Source: Erythrobacter sp. KY5 (GTDB lineage: Bacteria; Pseudomonadota; Alphaproteobacteria; Sphingomonadales; Sphingomonadaceae). From it: a stretch of DNA of 64,000 nucleotides. Location of the stretch: the NCBI RefSeq assembly GCF_003264115.1, contig NZ_CP021912.1:558001-622000 (forward strand). The letters run 5' to 3'. A model generated the notes under the pieces. That model made no database searches. It saw only the letters and a list, made by a program, of their open reading frames with translations, and was not told where the DNA came from. This document shows positions 16,239 to 24,855 of the stretch, one piece after another. A program made the position numbers and the translations under genes. Position 1 is the stretch's first letter. The number at the start of each line of letters is the position of its first letter.

Positions 16239-18956
16239 ATGGCAGAGCCCGACTGGTACGGAGCGCTTGAGCGCGCGCGCGAATTTGCGCCGTTTCTGGC
16301 GCGCTCGCTCGTCCGCCAGATAGAGCTAGCGGATCTGCTGGCCGAAGGGCGGGGCGACGCGGCGCTGGACTGGTCTCGCGGGCGCGGCGATCACGAAGAC
16401 ATTGATATCGCCCTTCGTCGCCACAGGCTTGGTCTCGCGACAACGTTAGCGATCGGCGACCTTGCAGGCGCATTCTCGCTCGCGCAGGTTGTAACCGAGC
16501 TCAGCGGGTTTGCCGATTACGCGCTCGACGCAGCGATCCATGCAGCCATCGCCGAGCGCACTGGGGCAAAACGCGCTGACGGAATGATAGGCCTGGCGCT
16601 GGGCAAACAGGGCGCGCGCGAGCTCAACTATTCCTCAGACATCGACCCGATCCTGCTTTACGATCCGCAAACGCTTCCGCGCCGCGAGAGCGACGATCCC
16701 GGCGAGGTCGCGCAAAGATACGCTCGCCGGATCATCAAGATCTTGTCGCAAAACACCGCCGAAGGGTACGTCTTGCGGGTCGACCTCAGGCTCCGGCCCG
16801 CAGCCGAGATCAGCCCCCTCGTGGTGCCGCGCTCATCGGCGCTTACGCACTACCACGGGCAGGCGCTGGCGTGGGAGCGGGCTGCTTTCGTAAGGGCCCG
16901 CGCGGCTGCTGGCGATGTGGAGGCTGGTCGCGCGTTTCTCACGGAGATCGCACCCTTTGTCTGGCGACAGGGCCTAGACTTCGGGGCCATTCAGGAAATC
17001 CGCGACCTGACACTGCGTATCCGGCAAAGCCACGATGGACCAAGACGCCCCGGCCCCGGCTTCGATCTGAAACGCGGTCGCGGGGGCATTCGCGAGATCG
17101 AGTTCTTCGCTCAGACACATCAGCTCATCCATGGTGGCCGCGACACCTCGTTGAGGGTCAGGGGAACGCGAGAGGCGCTCGATGCGCTTGCTCAGGCGGG
17201 CCGTATCGACAACGACCATGCGCAGGTTCTGGGGGAAGGCTATGACCGACTTCGCGTGATCGAGCACCGATTGCAGATGTTGAACGATCGCCAGACCCAC
17301 TCTCTTCCCGACGGTGCGGCGCTCGACAACGTCGCCCGGCTCGATGGAATGCGAAGCGCCGCCGATCTGGTCGAAGAGCTAACCGAGCTCACGCAGCGAA
17401 CCGGGGCTGTCTATGATGAGCTTATCGGCGAGGAGAAGCGTTCGGTCCCCGTCCCCCCTGCGCCAAGCGAGCGCGCCGACGAATTGGCCCGGCTCGGCTT
17501 CGACAACCCGGAAAGCCTCGCTGCGCGGATCGAGGAATGGCGCGATGGCCGATATGCCGCGATCCGAAGCCCACAGGCGCTTGAGGCGTTCGATCGGATG
17601 CTGCCCGGCCTGCTGGAGGAAATCGCGAAGAGCGATGACCCCGAACGCGCGCTCGCTCGGTGGCAGGGTATTCTTGAGCGCACGACCTCCGCGATAAGGT
17701 TGTTTCACTTGCTGGCGGCGGAACCCGACATGCTCGGTCGTCTGGTTGCAGCCCTGACACTCTCGCCAACGCTCGCAGATGAATTGGCAAGGCGGCCCGA
17801 AACGCTAGATGTCCTGATCGATCGCGAGGCGATCCGGTTCGACAATGTCTTTGCAGAAACGCTCGAAGAAATGCGCAAGGGGCCAGAGCGCGATGACTAC
17901 GAATCGCAGCTCGACTGCATCAGGCACAAAACCAGCGAGGCGCGCTTTACGCTTGGAGTGGGGCTGGTCACTGCGCAATACAAGCCGTCGCAGATCGGTG
18001 CGGCGCTTTCGCAAACCGCAGAAGCCGCGATCCATGTCGCCCGCGAAGCAGCGATGCGCGAATTTGCCCGGAAGCACGGCACCATCGAAAACAGCGAGCT
18101 GGTGATCGTCGGGCTTGGAAGGCTAGGGGGCGGGGCGCTGACCCATGCCTCGGATCTCGACATGATCTACCTGTTCACCGGAGAGTTTTCCGATCAGTCG
18201 GACGGGCCGAAACCACTTGGAGCAACGCTGTATTACAATCGCCTCGCCAGCCGGGTAAGCGCTGCGCTTTCTGTACCGACAGCGCAGGGCGTTCTGTACG
18301 AAGTCGACACGCGCCTGCGTCCGCAGGGCAAACAGGGCCCGCTTGCGGTCTCGGTCGAGGCTTTCGCCAAGTACCAACGCGAAAATGCCTGGACATGGGA
18401 GCATATGGCAATCAACCGCGCCCGGGTTCTTGCAGGGTCGGACGGTGCGCGTGCGCAGGTCGAAGCGGTTATTGCCGAGGTGCAATGCAAGGAGCGCGAT
18501 CCCTCGGATCTTCGAAATGACGTACTCGGGATGCGTGCGGATATTGCCAAGCACAAACCGGCTCGCGGAGAACTTGACGTCAAGCTGCTGCGGGGCGGCC
18601 TGGTGGATGTCGAATTTCTCGTCCATTTCCTGCAACTGCGCCACGCAGCCAAGCTAGCAGGCGGCAATCCGCAGATGCTCGCGCCTGACTTTGCCAAGGC
18701 GATCCCTGCCCTGACGCAAGCCGGCCTAGTCGATGAGGCGCTGTGGCCCTCCTATGACCTTATGACCGACCTGCTGGTGGCAGGGCGTCTGCTGGCGCCC
18801 GAAGGATCGAAACCGCCACCTGCCGCGGCAAAAGCGCTTGCACGAGCGTGTCAGTGCGATAGCTACGCGGATCTCGTAGCCCGGCTCAATCAGGCGCGCG
18901 CAACCGTCGCGAAATGCTGGGCGCAAAGTTTCGAACAGATATTGGAGCTGGATTGA
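16239..18956 (+). CDS. glnE: bifunctional glutamine synthetase adenylyltransferase/adenylyl-removing enzyme
   Basis: Adds and removes AMP on a tyrosine of glutamine synthetase under control of PII and glutamine. The 905-residue product starts at ATG 16239 (MAEPDWYGALERA); the frame is open further upstream but that stretch overlaps the M28 promoter. Two nucleotidyltransferase domains are visible: ALGKQGARELNYSSDIDPIL (about 125-145, deadenylylase half) and GLGRLGGGALTHASDLDMIY (about 625-645, adenylylase half), each followed by a GlnD-type helical domain with RGRGGIREIEFF and LRGGLVDVEFLVH. Length is slightly below the E. coli protein (946). The stop overlaps the next start (TGATG). Confidence 0.97.
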   Translation: MAEPDWYGALERAREFAPFLARSLVRQIELADLLAEGRGDAALDWSRGRGDHEDIDIALRRHRLGLATTLAIGDLAGAFSLAQVVTELSGFADYALDAAIHAAIAERTGAKRADGMIGLALGKQGARELNYSSDIDPILLYDPQTLPRRESDDPGEVAQRYARRIIKILSQNTAEGYVLRVDLRLRPAAEISPLVVPRSSALTHYHGQALAWERAAFVRARAAAGDVEAGRAFLTEIAPFVWRQGLDFGAIQEIRDLTLRIRQSHDGPRRPGPGFDLKRGRGGIREIEFFAQTHQLIHGGRDTSLRVRGTREALDALAQAGRIDNDHAQVLGEGYDRLRVIEHRLQMLNDRQTHSLPDGAALDNVARLDGMRSAADLVEELTELTQRTGAVYDELIGEEKRSVPVPPAPSERADELARLGFDNPESLAARIEEWRDGRYAAIRSPQALEAFDRMLPGLLEEIAKSDDPERALARWQGILERTTSAIRLFHLLAAEPDMLGRLVAALTLSPTLADELARRPETLDVLIDREAIRFDNVFAETLEEMRKGPERDDYESQLDCIRHKTSEARFTLGVGLVTAQYKPSQIGAALSQTAEAAIHVAREAAMREFARKHGTIENSELVIVGLGRLGGGALTHASDLDMIYLFTGEFSDQSDGPKPLGATLYYNRLASRVSAALSVPTAQGVLYEVDTRLRPQGKQGPLAVSVEAFAKYQRENAWTWEHMAINRARVLAGSDGARAQVEAVIAEVQCKERDPSDLRNDVLGMRADIAKHKPARGELDVKLLRGGLVDVEFLVHFLQLRHAAKLAGGNPQMLAPDFAKAIPALTQAGLVDEALWPSYDLMTDLLVAGRLLAPEGSKPPPAAAKALARACQCDSYADLVARLNQARATVAKCWAQSFEQILELD

Positions 18957-19429
18957 TGAGCGATTTACCCCAGGCAGGCGATGCAATGCCCGATATCGAA
19001 ATGGGCACTCCCGATGGTGGCACGGTCAAACCGTCCGATTTCAAGGGCAAGAAACTGGTCGTGTTCTTCTACCCGAAGGACAACACGCCGGGCTGCACCA
19101 CCGAAGCAAAGGACTTCACGGCGCTAAAGAGCGAGTTTGACGCGGCTGGTGTCGAACTGCTCGGCGTCAGCAAGGATTCGGCCAAGAAGCACCAGAACTT
19201 CATCGCGAAACATGACCTTAAGACGCCGCTGGCGACCGATGCCGAAGAGGATGGTCTGTCCGACGCGCTTGGTATCTGGACCGAGAAGCAGATGTACGGG
19301 AAGACCTATATGGGCATGGTGCGCACCACCTATCTCGTCGGCACTGACGGCACGATTGCGCAGGTCTGGAACAAGGTGAAGGTCAAAGGTCACGCCGAGG
19401 AAGTGCTGGCCGCTGCCAAGGCGCTCTAG
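18956..19429 (+). CDS. bcp: thioredoxin-dependent thiol peroxidase (BCP-type peroxiredoxin)
   Basis: Reduces hydrogen peroxide and organic hydroperoxides. The 157-residue protein has the AhpC/TSA thioredoxin fold with FFYPKDNTPGCTTEAKDF; peroxidatic Cys is Cys47. At the position of the E. coli resolving cysteine (five residues later) there is Lys, and no other Cys occurs, so this is a one-Cys BCP that must rely on an external thiol. The ATG overlaps the glnE stop, indicating cotranscription. An upstream in-frame start (18914) lies inside glnE and is rejected. Confidence 0.95.
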   Translation: MSDLPQAGDAMPDIEMGTPDGGTVKPSDFKGKKLVVFFYPKDNTPGCTTEAKDFTALKSEFDAAGVELLGVSKDSAKKHQNFIAKHDLKTPLATDAEEDGLSDALGIWTEKQMYGKTYMGMVRTTYLVGTDGTIAQVWNKVKVKGHAEEVLAAAKAL

Positions 19430-19435
19430 GTTCTC

Positions 19436-20227
19436 GTGCAAACTGTTGCATCAGCTGTTCGGGCCGCGCTGCTGACGGGGCAGCCGCGTGCCAAATGCTT
19501 TGCCGCGCGTGATGTCGCGCGCCGCTGGCGACGAGGCGAACTGGCGTTTGAATTTGACGTCTCGATGCCTGCCGAGCCGGCGCGACCTGACCATCCCGAG
19601 CTGCTGCCTCCCAACCGCATGCCGAAACGCGGCAAGTTCGGATCGGAGCGCGGACGCATCGCCTTGTGGCACAGCCTTGCCCATATCGAATTCGTCGCGA
19701 TCGACCTCGCGCTCGATATGGCGGGCCGGTTCGGAGCGCAGATGGGACGAGAGTTTGTCTCGGACTTTCTATGGGTTGCCGCTGACGAGGCGATGCATTT
19801 CGCGCTGCTGGCGCGCAAGCTGGAGAGCTTGGGCAGCCGCTATGGCGAACTGCCAGCCCATGGCGGCCTGTGGCAGGCAGCGCATGACACGCGTCACGAC
19901 GTCGCGGCCCGTCTTGCCGTGGTACCGATGGTTCTCGAAGCGCGCGGTCTGGACGTCACTCCTGCCACGCTTGAGCGCGTGCGCGGTGCAGGAGACGAGC
20001 ATGGCGCGAAGATTCTCGCTCGTATCCTTGACGACGAGATTCGCCATGTCGGCTTTGGCACCAAGCACTTTTTACGAGTGGTCGATTCTGCGGGTCAGGA
20101 GCCATCCGAAGCGTGGAAAACGCTGGTGAGCACCTACTTTCGCGGGCCTATTAAGCCGCCGTTTAACGACTCAGCCCGTCTTGCAGCCGGTTTGTCGCGG
20201 GACTTTTATGAAGGAGTTGCGCATTAA
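19436..20227 (+). CDS. DUF455 family ferritin-like protein
   Basis: A 263-residue protein of the DUF455 family, which has a ferritin-like/MiaE-like four-helix fold with a putative di-iron site. Candidate ligands are visible as HSLAHIEFVAIDLALD (about 80-95), DEAMHFALLARKLE (about 116-130) and DDEIRHVGFG (about 198-208), the Glu/His pairs expected for di-iron proteins. GTG start at 19436, 6 bp after the bcp stop. The reaction is unknown in the family. Synteny with bcp and glnE suggests one transcript. Confidence 0.88.
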   Translation: MQTVASAVRAALLTGQPRAKCFAARDVARRWRRGELAFEFDVSMPAEPARPDHPELLPPNRMPKRGKFGSERGRIALWHSLAHIEFVAIDLALDMAGRFGAQMGREFVSDFLWVAADEAMHFALLARKLESLGSRYGELPAHGGLWQAAHDTRHDVAARLAVVPMVLEARGLDVTPATLERVRGAGDEHGAKILARILDDEIRHVGFGTKHFLRVVDSAGQEPSEAWKTLVSTYFRGPIKPPFNDSARLAAGLSRDFYEGVAH

Positions 20228-20313
20228 CGAATCGCACCGATAACTGACCCCACACGAAGGCGCAGGGACAGCCTTTACAAATTTGCATACGCTTCTGGGA
20301 CCACGAAGGTTCC

Positions 20314-20352
20314 ATGAAAAACAGAAAAAATTTAGCGTGTGCTTCAGACTAA
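20314..20352 (+). CDS. 12-codon upstream ORF before the M23 peptidase
   Basis: ATG 20314 to TAA 20352 encodes MKNRKNLACASD. It has a plausible ribosome site (GAAGG 5 bp upstream) and unusually A-rich codons for this genome. It lies 31 bp before the M23 peptidase start. It could be a short regulatory uORF or chance. Confidence 0.25.
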   Translation: MKNRKNLACASD

Positions 20353-20383
20353 TGGCGATAACGCCAGTCAGGACCGGGTCATT

Positions 20384-21124
20384 ATGATTTCGCGCTTTTC
20401 GCGACCAGTTTCCAAGATCGCCGCTGCATTTTGCGCCGCCGCGGGCTTGATGGCAGCAAGCCCTGCGCTTGCGAACACTTCGACCAACGCCGCCGCCGCC
20501 GACATGGCAGAGCCAGCGCTTGAAGCTCAGGACGAAGGTTTCGCCAACAACGATGAACGCTTCACCGAGCTTTTCGCAAGCTGGTCCGCGCTCGATAACA
20601 AGGGCCCGCAGGCATCAGGCATCGCCCCAACCGTGCTCGAACGCTCGGTCGTCTCGATCCCGTCACGCATGCCGCTCGAAGGCGCTCGTCTGAGCAGTGG
20701 GTACGGAATGCGCAACCATCCGGTTCTGCGCCGCCGCCGCGCTCACAATGGCGTCGATCTCGCCGCGCCCACCGGCACGCCGATTTACGCGACCGCAGAC
20801 GGTATCGTTGGCCGCGCCGACTGGTTCTCGAGCTACGGCCTCTACATCAGCATCGACCACGGCGCCGATCTCGAAACGCGCTATGCACACATGTCCCGCC
20901 TCGCGGTTGCCGCTGGTGACCGTGTCAGGAAAGGCGATGTGATCGGCTATGTCGGTTCGACGGGCCGTTCGACCGGGCCGCACCTGCACTATGAAGTGCG
21001 CGTAGATGGGGTTGCGGTTAATCCGATTCCCTATATGGTGGAGACCGAAGAGCAGATCCAGATGGCCGAGGAACGCAGCGACATGCTGCCGGGACGCCGC
21101 CGGATCGGCGCTGGCGGACCCTAA
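20384..21124 (+). CDS. M23/LytM-family peptidoglycan endopeptidase
   Basis: A 246-residue exported metallopeptidase acting on peptidoglycan cross-bridges, or a regulator of amidases if degenerate. A signal peptide (VSKIAAAFCAAAGLMAASPALA) is followed by a Ser/Ala-rich linker and a C-terminal LytM domain. Zinc-site residues appear intact: HNGVDLAAPTGTPIYA (His and Asp) and GPHLHYEVR (HxH). GYGMRNHPVLRRRRAH is typical of the family. Start ATG 20384 gives a normal signal peptide; an upstream in-frame GTG (20339) would add 15 residues. It is followed by a strong terminator. Confidence 0.92.
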   Translation: MISRFSRPVSKIAAAFCAAAGLMAASPALANTSTNAAAADMAEPALEAQDEGFANNDERFTELFASWSALDNKGPQASGIAPTVLERSVVSIPSRMPLEGARLSSGYGMRNHPVLRRRRAHNGVDLAAPTGTPIYATADGIVGRADWFSSYGLYISIDHGADLETRYAHMSRLAVAAGDRVRKGDVIGYVGSTGRSTGPHLHYEVRVDGVAVNPIPYMVETEEQIQMAEERSDMLPGRRRIGAGGP

Positions 21125-21158
21125 GCCGCACTGAACAGATTGCCCGCCTGGAAGCGGG

Positions 21159-21216
21159 TCGGACATTGGAGAGGGTGTCCGAGTATAGGCGGCGGGTTTT
21201 CCCGCCGCCTTTTTTT
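21159..21216 (+). terminator. rho-independent terminator after the M23 peptidase gene
   Basis: A perfect 9-bp GC stem (GGCGGCGGG 21188-21196, CCCGCCGCC 21201-21209), TTTT loop and seven T (21210-21216). Immediately upstream is a second inverted repeat (CGGACA 21159-21164, TGTCCG 21175-21180). Confidence 0.93.
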
Positions 21217-21367
21217 GCGCGCGCAGTCTGCCCGCTGTGCAGCGGCATTCAGTCTCCTTCTTGCAACCGATTTCGCTTGAGTGGCTCTCCCGCCTCGCTA
21301 ATCTTGTGTCCGAGAGAGAAGCGCAGTCCCTCGTCGAGCGGGCGAGGCGCTGCAGATGGGAGAGAAC

Positions 21368-22918
21368 ATGAGCATGCATCCGATCGCGCACGCCGCGAAC
21401 CGTCCTGACCACCCGGCTGTCATCATGGCCGGAAGCGGCGAGCAGATGACGTTCAAGCAGATGGACGAGGCCGCCAACCAGTTCGCCCAGTTGCTCCGCG
21501 CGAAGGGATTGCATGAGGGAGATGCGTTTGCCGTCCTGCTTGAGAACCGGATCGAGTTCTTCACTCTCATCTGGGGGTCGCAGCGCGCGGGCACGATGCT
21601 TGTGCCGATCTCCACGCGCCTTACCGCTCCCGAGGTCGCTTACATCATCAAGGATGCAGAGGCGAAGATCCTCATCACCTCGACCCACTATGCCGATGTG
21701 CTTGCGGGCGTCCGCGGCGAGCTTCCCGATCTCGAAGTCCTGATCGCCGATGGTGGCGGAGACGAGGACTTCGCGAGCGCGCTTGCCGCGCAGCCCACCG
21801 ATCCCATCGCCGACCAGAGCGCGGGCGTGGTGATGCTCTATTCCTCCGGCACGACCGGGCGGCCCAAGGGCATCCGGCCCGCCCCTCCCGAAGATCCCGA
21901 CGTGCAGGCGGCGATCCCGCTCATGGGCCTTGCGATCATGGGAGCAGGCATGCCGACCGACGGATCGATGGTCTATCTCTCGCCCGCCCCGCTCTATCAC
22001 GCAGCGCCCATCGGCTGGGCTTCGACCGTGCACCGGCTCGGCGGGACCGTGGTGGTGATGGAGAAGTTCGAACCCGAGGCTGCACTGAAGGCGATCGAGA
22101 CCTACAGGATCACCGACAGCCAGTGGGTGCCGACGCATTTCGTGCGCTTCCTCAAGCTCGATCCCGAAATCCGCACCCGCTACGACCTCTCCAGCCATCT
22201 GCGCGCGCTTCACGCTGCCGCGCCGTGCCCCGTTCCGATCAAGCGCGAGATGATCGAGTGGTGGGGGCCGATCATCAACGAGTACTATGCCGGTTCCGAA
22301 GGCATCGGCATGACGCTGGTCAAGAGCCCCGAATGGCTCACCCACCCCGGCAGCGTCGGTCCCGCGATCTACGGCACGCTCCACATCTGCGGCCCCGATG
22401 GCGAGGAGGTCGCGGCGGGCACTGACGGGCTGATCTACTTCGAGAACGCGCTGCTGCCGACCTATCACAACGACCCCGACAAGACGAAGGACGCCATGCA
22501 TCCCAAGGGCTGGATGACGCTGGGCGACATCGGGCATGTCGATGATGATGGCTTCCTCTATCTCACCGATCGCAAGAGCCACATGATCATCTCGGGCGGG
22601 GTCAACATCTACCCGCAAGAGATCGAGAACCTGCTGGTGACGCATGACAAGGTCATGGATGCCGCCGTGATCGGCGCACCCGATCCTGACCTTGGCGAGA
22701 AGGTGGTCGCGGTGGTGCAACCGATGACGATGGACGAGGCGGGCGAAGCGCTCGAAGAGGAGCTGCGCGACTTCCTTGCGCCGAACCTCAGCCGCGTGAA
22801 GATGCCGAGGCTCTTCGACTTCCGCCCTGAGCTTCCGCGCGAAGCGAACGGCAAGCTGTACAAGCGCGAGCTGCGCGATGAGTTCGCCGCTAAGGCGTCA
22901 GAGAGCGCGCAAGGGTGA
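21368..22918 (+). CDS. acyl-CoA synthetase (AMP-binding, class I adenylate-forming)
   Basis: Activates a carboxylic acid as acyl-AMP and then acyl-CoA. The 516-residue protein has the P-loop signature MLYSSGTTGRPKGI (about 157-170), NEYYAGSEGIGMT (A5 motif, about 300), GWMTLGDIGHVDDDGFLYLTDR (A7/A8, about 380-400) and the C-terminal Lys motif REANGKLYKREL. Start ATG 21368 has a GGGAGAGAAC site; an ATG four codons earlier is less well placed. Its TGA overlaps the GTG of the P450 gene, so both are one operon. The acid is unknown; linkage to a P450 hints at a terpenoid, steroid or alkyl acid. Confidence 0.93.
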   Translation: MSMHPIAHAANRPDHPAVIMAGSGEQMTFKQMDEAANQFAQLLRAKGLHEGDAFAVLLENRIEFFTLIWGSQRAGTMLVPISTRLTAPEVAYIIKDAEAKILITSTHYADVLAGVRGELPDLEVLIADGGGDEDFASALAAQPTDPIADQSAGVVMLYSSGTTGRPKGIRPAPPEDPDVQAAIPLMGLAIMGAGMPTDGSMVYLSPAPLYHAAPIGWASTVHRLGGTVVVMEKFEPEAALKAIETYRITDSQWVPTHFVRFLKLDPEIRTRYDLSSHLRALHAAAPCPVPIKREMIEWWGPIINEYYAGSEGIGMTLVKSPEWLTHPGSVGPAIYGTLHICGPDGEEVAAGTDGLIYFENALLPTYHNDPDKTKDAMHPKGWMTLGDIGHVDDDGFLYLTDRKSHMIISGGVNIYPQEIENLLVTHDKVMDAAVIGAPDPDLGEKVVAVVQPMTMDEAGEALEEELRDFLAPNLSRVKMPRLFDFRPELPREANGKLYKRELRDEFAAKASESAQG

Positions 22919-24204
22919 GCGAGCCTGCCGCCCTTGCGCCCGACGTGGCGCGCGCCATCATCGCGCCGGAAAGCTATGCGAGGTGGGACCCGCTGCTCGA
23001 CTTGTTCGACCGGCTTCGCGAGGACAGCCCGGTCGCCAAGATCGTCGCCGAGGATGACAGCTTTGAGCCGTTCTGGCTCATCACTCGATACGAAGACATG
23101 ATGCGCATCTCGAAGGACAACGCCACCTTCCTCAACAACCCGCGCCCCGTCGTCTTCTCCACCCGTCAGGCGACCGAGTTCAGCCGCGCGGCGACGGGGT
23201 CGGACATGCTGGTCGATTCGCTGGTGGTCTTCGATGCGCCGATCCACCCCAAATACCGCAAGCTCACGCAAGACTGGTTCATGCCGCGCAACCTGAGGCA
23301 GATCGAAGATGAGATCCGCGCGCTTGCCCACCAGACGGTCGACCGCATGGTCGAGGCGGGGCCCGAACTCGACTTCGTGAAGGAGGTCGCCGGGCCATAC
23401 CCCTTGCGCGTCGTCATGCAGATCCTCGGCGTCCCGCCCGAGGATGAGCCGCGCATGCAGATGCTCACCCAGCAGCTGTTCGGCGGGCAGGATGCCGATC
23501 TCTCGGGTACTGGCATCGAGAACATGTCGCCCGAGCAGGTCGTGCAGCTCGTCGCCGGGGCCGTGACCACGTTCGAGGACTACTTCGCCAAGCTTGCGGA
23601 AGAGCGCCGAGCCAACCCGACCGACGATGTCGCAAGCGTGATCGCCAACGCCACCGTCGATGGCAAGCCTCTGCCGCCGCGCGACATGGCTGGCTACTAC
23701 ATCATCGTTGCGACTGCCGGGCACGATACGACCAGCGCATCGACTGCGGGTGCGATGATGGCGCTGGCGAACGATCCTGCGCAGTTCGCAAAGGTGAAGG
23801 CCGACCGCTCGTTCCTTCCCGGTATCGTCGAGGAGGCGATCCGCTGGACCAGCCCGGTGCAGCACTTCATGCGCACCGCTGCCGAGGATGTCGAAGTGGG
23901 CGGGCAGCTGATCCGCAAGGGCGACTGGATGATGATCAACTATGTCGCCGCCAATCACGACCCCGCCCAATTCGACAATCCGCGCCGCTTCGACGCCGCG
24001 CGTTCGCCCAATCGGCACCTCGCTTTCGGGGCGGGTGCGCATCAGTGCCTTGGCCTGCATCTGGCGCGGCTTGAGATGCGGCTGCTCTTCGAAGCTTTGC
24101 TCGACCGGGTCGAGGCGATCGAGCCAGCGGGCGAAGCGCGGCGCGCGAACAGCACCTTTGTCGGCGGGCTCAAGACGCTGCCCGTGCGCATAACGGCAAG
24201 CTGA
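22915..24204 (+). CDS. cytochrome P450
   Basis: A 429-residue soluble bacterial P450 (heme-thiolate monooxygenase). Visible landmarks: I-helix oxygen-binding motif ATAGHDTTSAS (about 263-273), K-helix EEAIRW (ExxR), and the heme loop HLAFGAGAHQCLGLHLARLE with Cys378 as heme ligand. GTG start at 22915 overlaps the acyl-CoA synthetase stop (GTGA). It needs a ferredoxin and reductase not present in the window. The subfamily cannot be fixed by eye; the signatures resemble CYP families acting on steroids or terpenoids more than alkane-type CYP153. Confidence 0.95.
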   Translation: MSEPAALAPDVARAIIAPESYARWDPLLDLFDRLREDSPVAKIVAEDDSFEPFWLITRYEDMMRISKDNATFLNNPRPVVFSTRQATEFSRAATGSDMLVDSLVVFDAPIHPKYRKLTQDWFMPRNLRQIEDEIRALAHQTVDRMVEAGPELDFVKEVAGPYPLRVVMQILGVPPEDEPRMQMLTQQLFGGQDADLSGTGIENMSPEQVVQLVAGAVTTFEDYFAKLAEERRANPTDDVASVIANATVDGKPLPPRDMAGYYIIVATAGHDTTSASTAGAMMALANDPAQFAKVKADRSFLPGIVEEAIRWTSPVQHFMRTAAEDVEVGGQLIRKGDWMMINYVAANHDPAQFDNPRRFDAARSPNRHLAFGAGAHQCLGLHLARLEMRLLFEALLDRVEAIEPAGEARRANSTFVGGLKTLPVRITAS

Positions 24205-24229
24205 TTCGCATACCTTGGTGTCTTGCCAC

Positions 24230-24307
24230 GCCACCCGCGCCCTCCACCCTTCCACCCGGATTGTGTCCCGGTAGGCTCCGGGTGGAAGGGTGGAGGGCGC
24301 GGGTGGC
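24230..24307. repeat. perfect 31-bp inverted repeat
   Basis: Arm 24230-24260 and arm 24277-24307 are exact reverse complements, separated by a 16-bp loop. An outer 7-bp match (TCTTGCC 24221-24227, GGCAAGA 24322-24328) surrounds it. It lies 25 bp after the P450 stop. There is no T-run; it would form a very stable RNA hairpin or a DNA cruciform. It could act as a 3' end stabiliser or terminator, or be a dispersed palindromic element. Confidence 0.95.
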
Positions 24308-24360
24308 CCGGTCCGATCCGGGGCAAGAAGTGGACCGCATGTTACACGGTCCAGGGGCAA

Positions 24361-24444
24361 AACCGCGATTGTGTCACTCTGGCTGCAAAAAGTGTCGCTG
24401 TAGCGGCCAAAAGTGTCACCATAGCCTCCGAAACCGTAACTCTG
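24361..24444. repeat. four tandem 21-bp imperfect repeats
   Basis: Units at 24361-24381, 24382-24402, 24403-24423 and 24424-24444 align with the shared core AAAAGTGTCAC, most clearly in units 2 and 3. The first unit keeps GTGTCAC and the fourth has degenerated to AAACCGTAAC. The 21-bp period equals two helical turns, so cores face the same side of the helix, as in arrays of regulator sites. Confidence 0.85.
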
Positions 24445-24855
24445 CGCGCGCGTAATCCCACGCGCGGCGTTCAGGTCGGGGCGAGCCGCCTTTACCAATC
24501 CAGAAGCAAGCGCGTGCCAGGGTCTCATGCACCCGGCCTATCAAGCGGCTTCGATGTAGGAAAATCAGGGCCAGCTGCGAAGTGAAGCGCAATGCCTAAG
24601 CCCCCGATATGGGGAGCGCTGCGCAACATTACAAGGTATATGCACAAGAAAAAGGTTCAATCACGAATTATTGCGCTGCAATATACGATTTATCTGTCTT
24701 TTTCACACAACATGTGTTAATCGACAATTCATGGGAAAAGTTTGGAAACGCTTCGCATTTAACTGCTGCGGAGCCGCGAATTCGACTATGCTGGTCGAGG
24801 GAATCGGCTGCGTTTGTAGCGCTGACGCGAGGGCTTCTTGGGAGGGAGTGCTCAC

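Larger units (their letters stand above)
24205..24855. other. 651-bp gene-free spacer with inverted and tandem repeats
   Basis: No convincing gene lies on either strand. It contains, in order: a perfect 31-bp inverted repeat (24230-24307), four 21-bp tandem units (24361-24444), a stem with AGCGC/GCGCT and CCCC/GGGG pairings at 24586-24620, and an AT-rich stretch (about 24625-24760) that is probably the promoter region of the YqiJ-like gene. The AT-rich stretch contains a short palindrome ACACA-aca-TGTGT (24705-24717). Confidence 0.8.

Noticed and set aside
24361..24444. Possible CRISPR array
   Set aside because: The 21-bp units are tandem without spacers, imperfect and only four in number; no cas genes are in the window.
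20663..24528. Long minus-strand frames (685 and 639 codons) opposite the M23, acyl-CoA synthetase and P450 genes
   Set aside because: They mirror the codon structure of well-supported plus-strand genes and contain no domain. The SDT-like heptad in the second is the translated 21-bp repeat.
24223..24585. A 120-codon plus-strand frame in the repeat spacer
   Set aside because: It is made of the inverted repeat and the 21-bp units, has no good start signal and no recognisable product.
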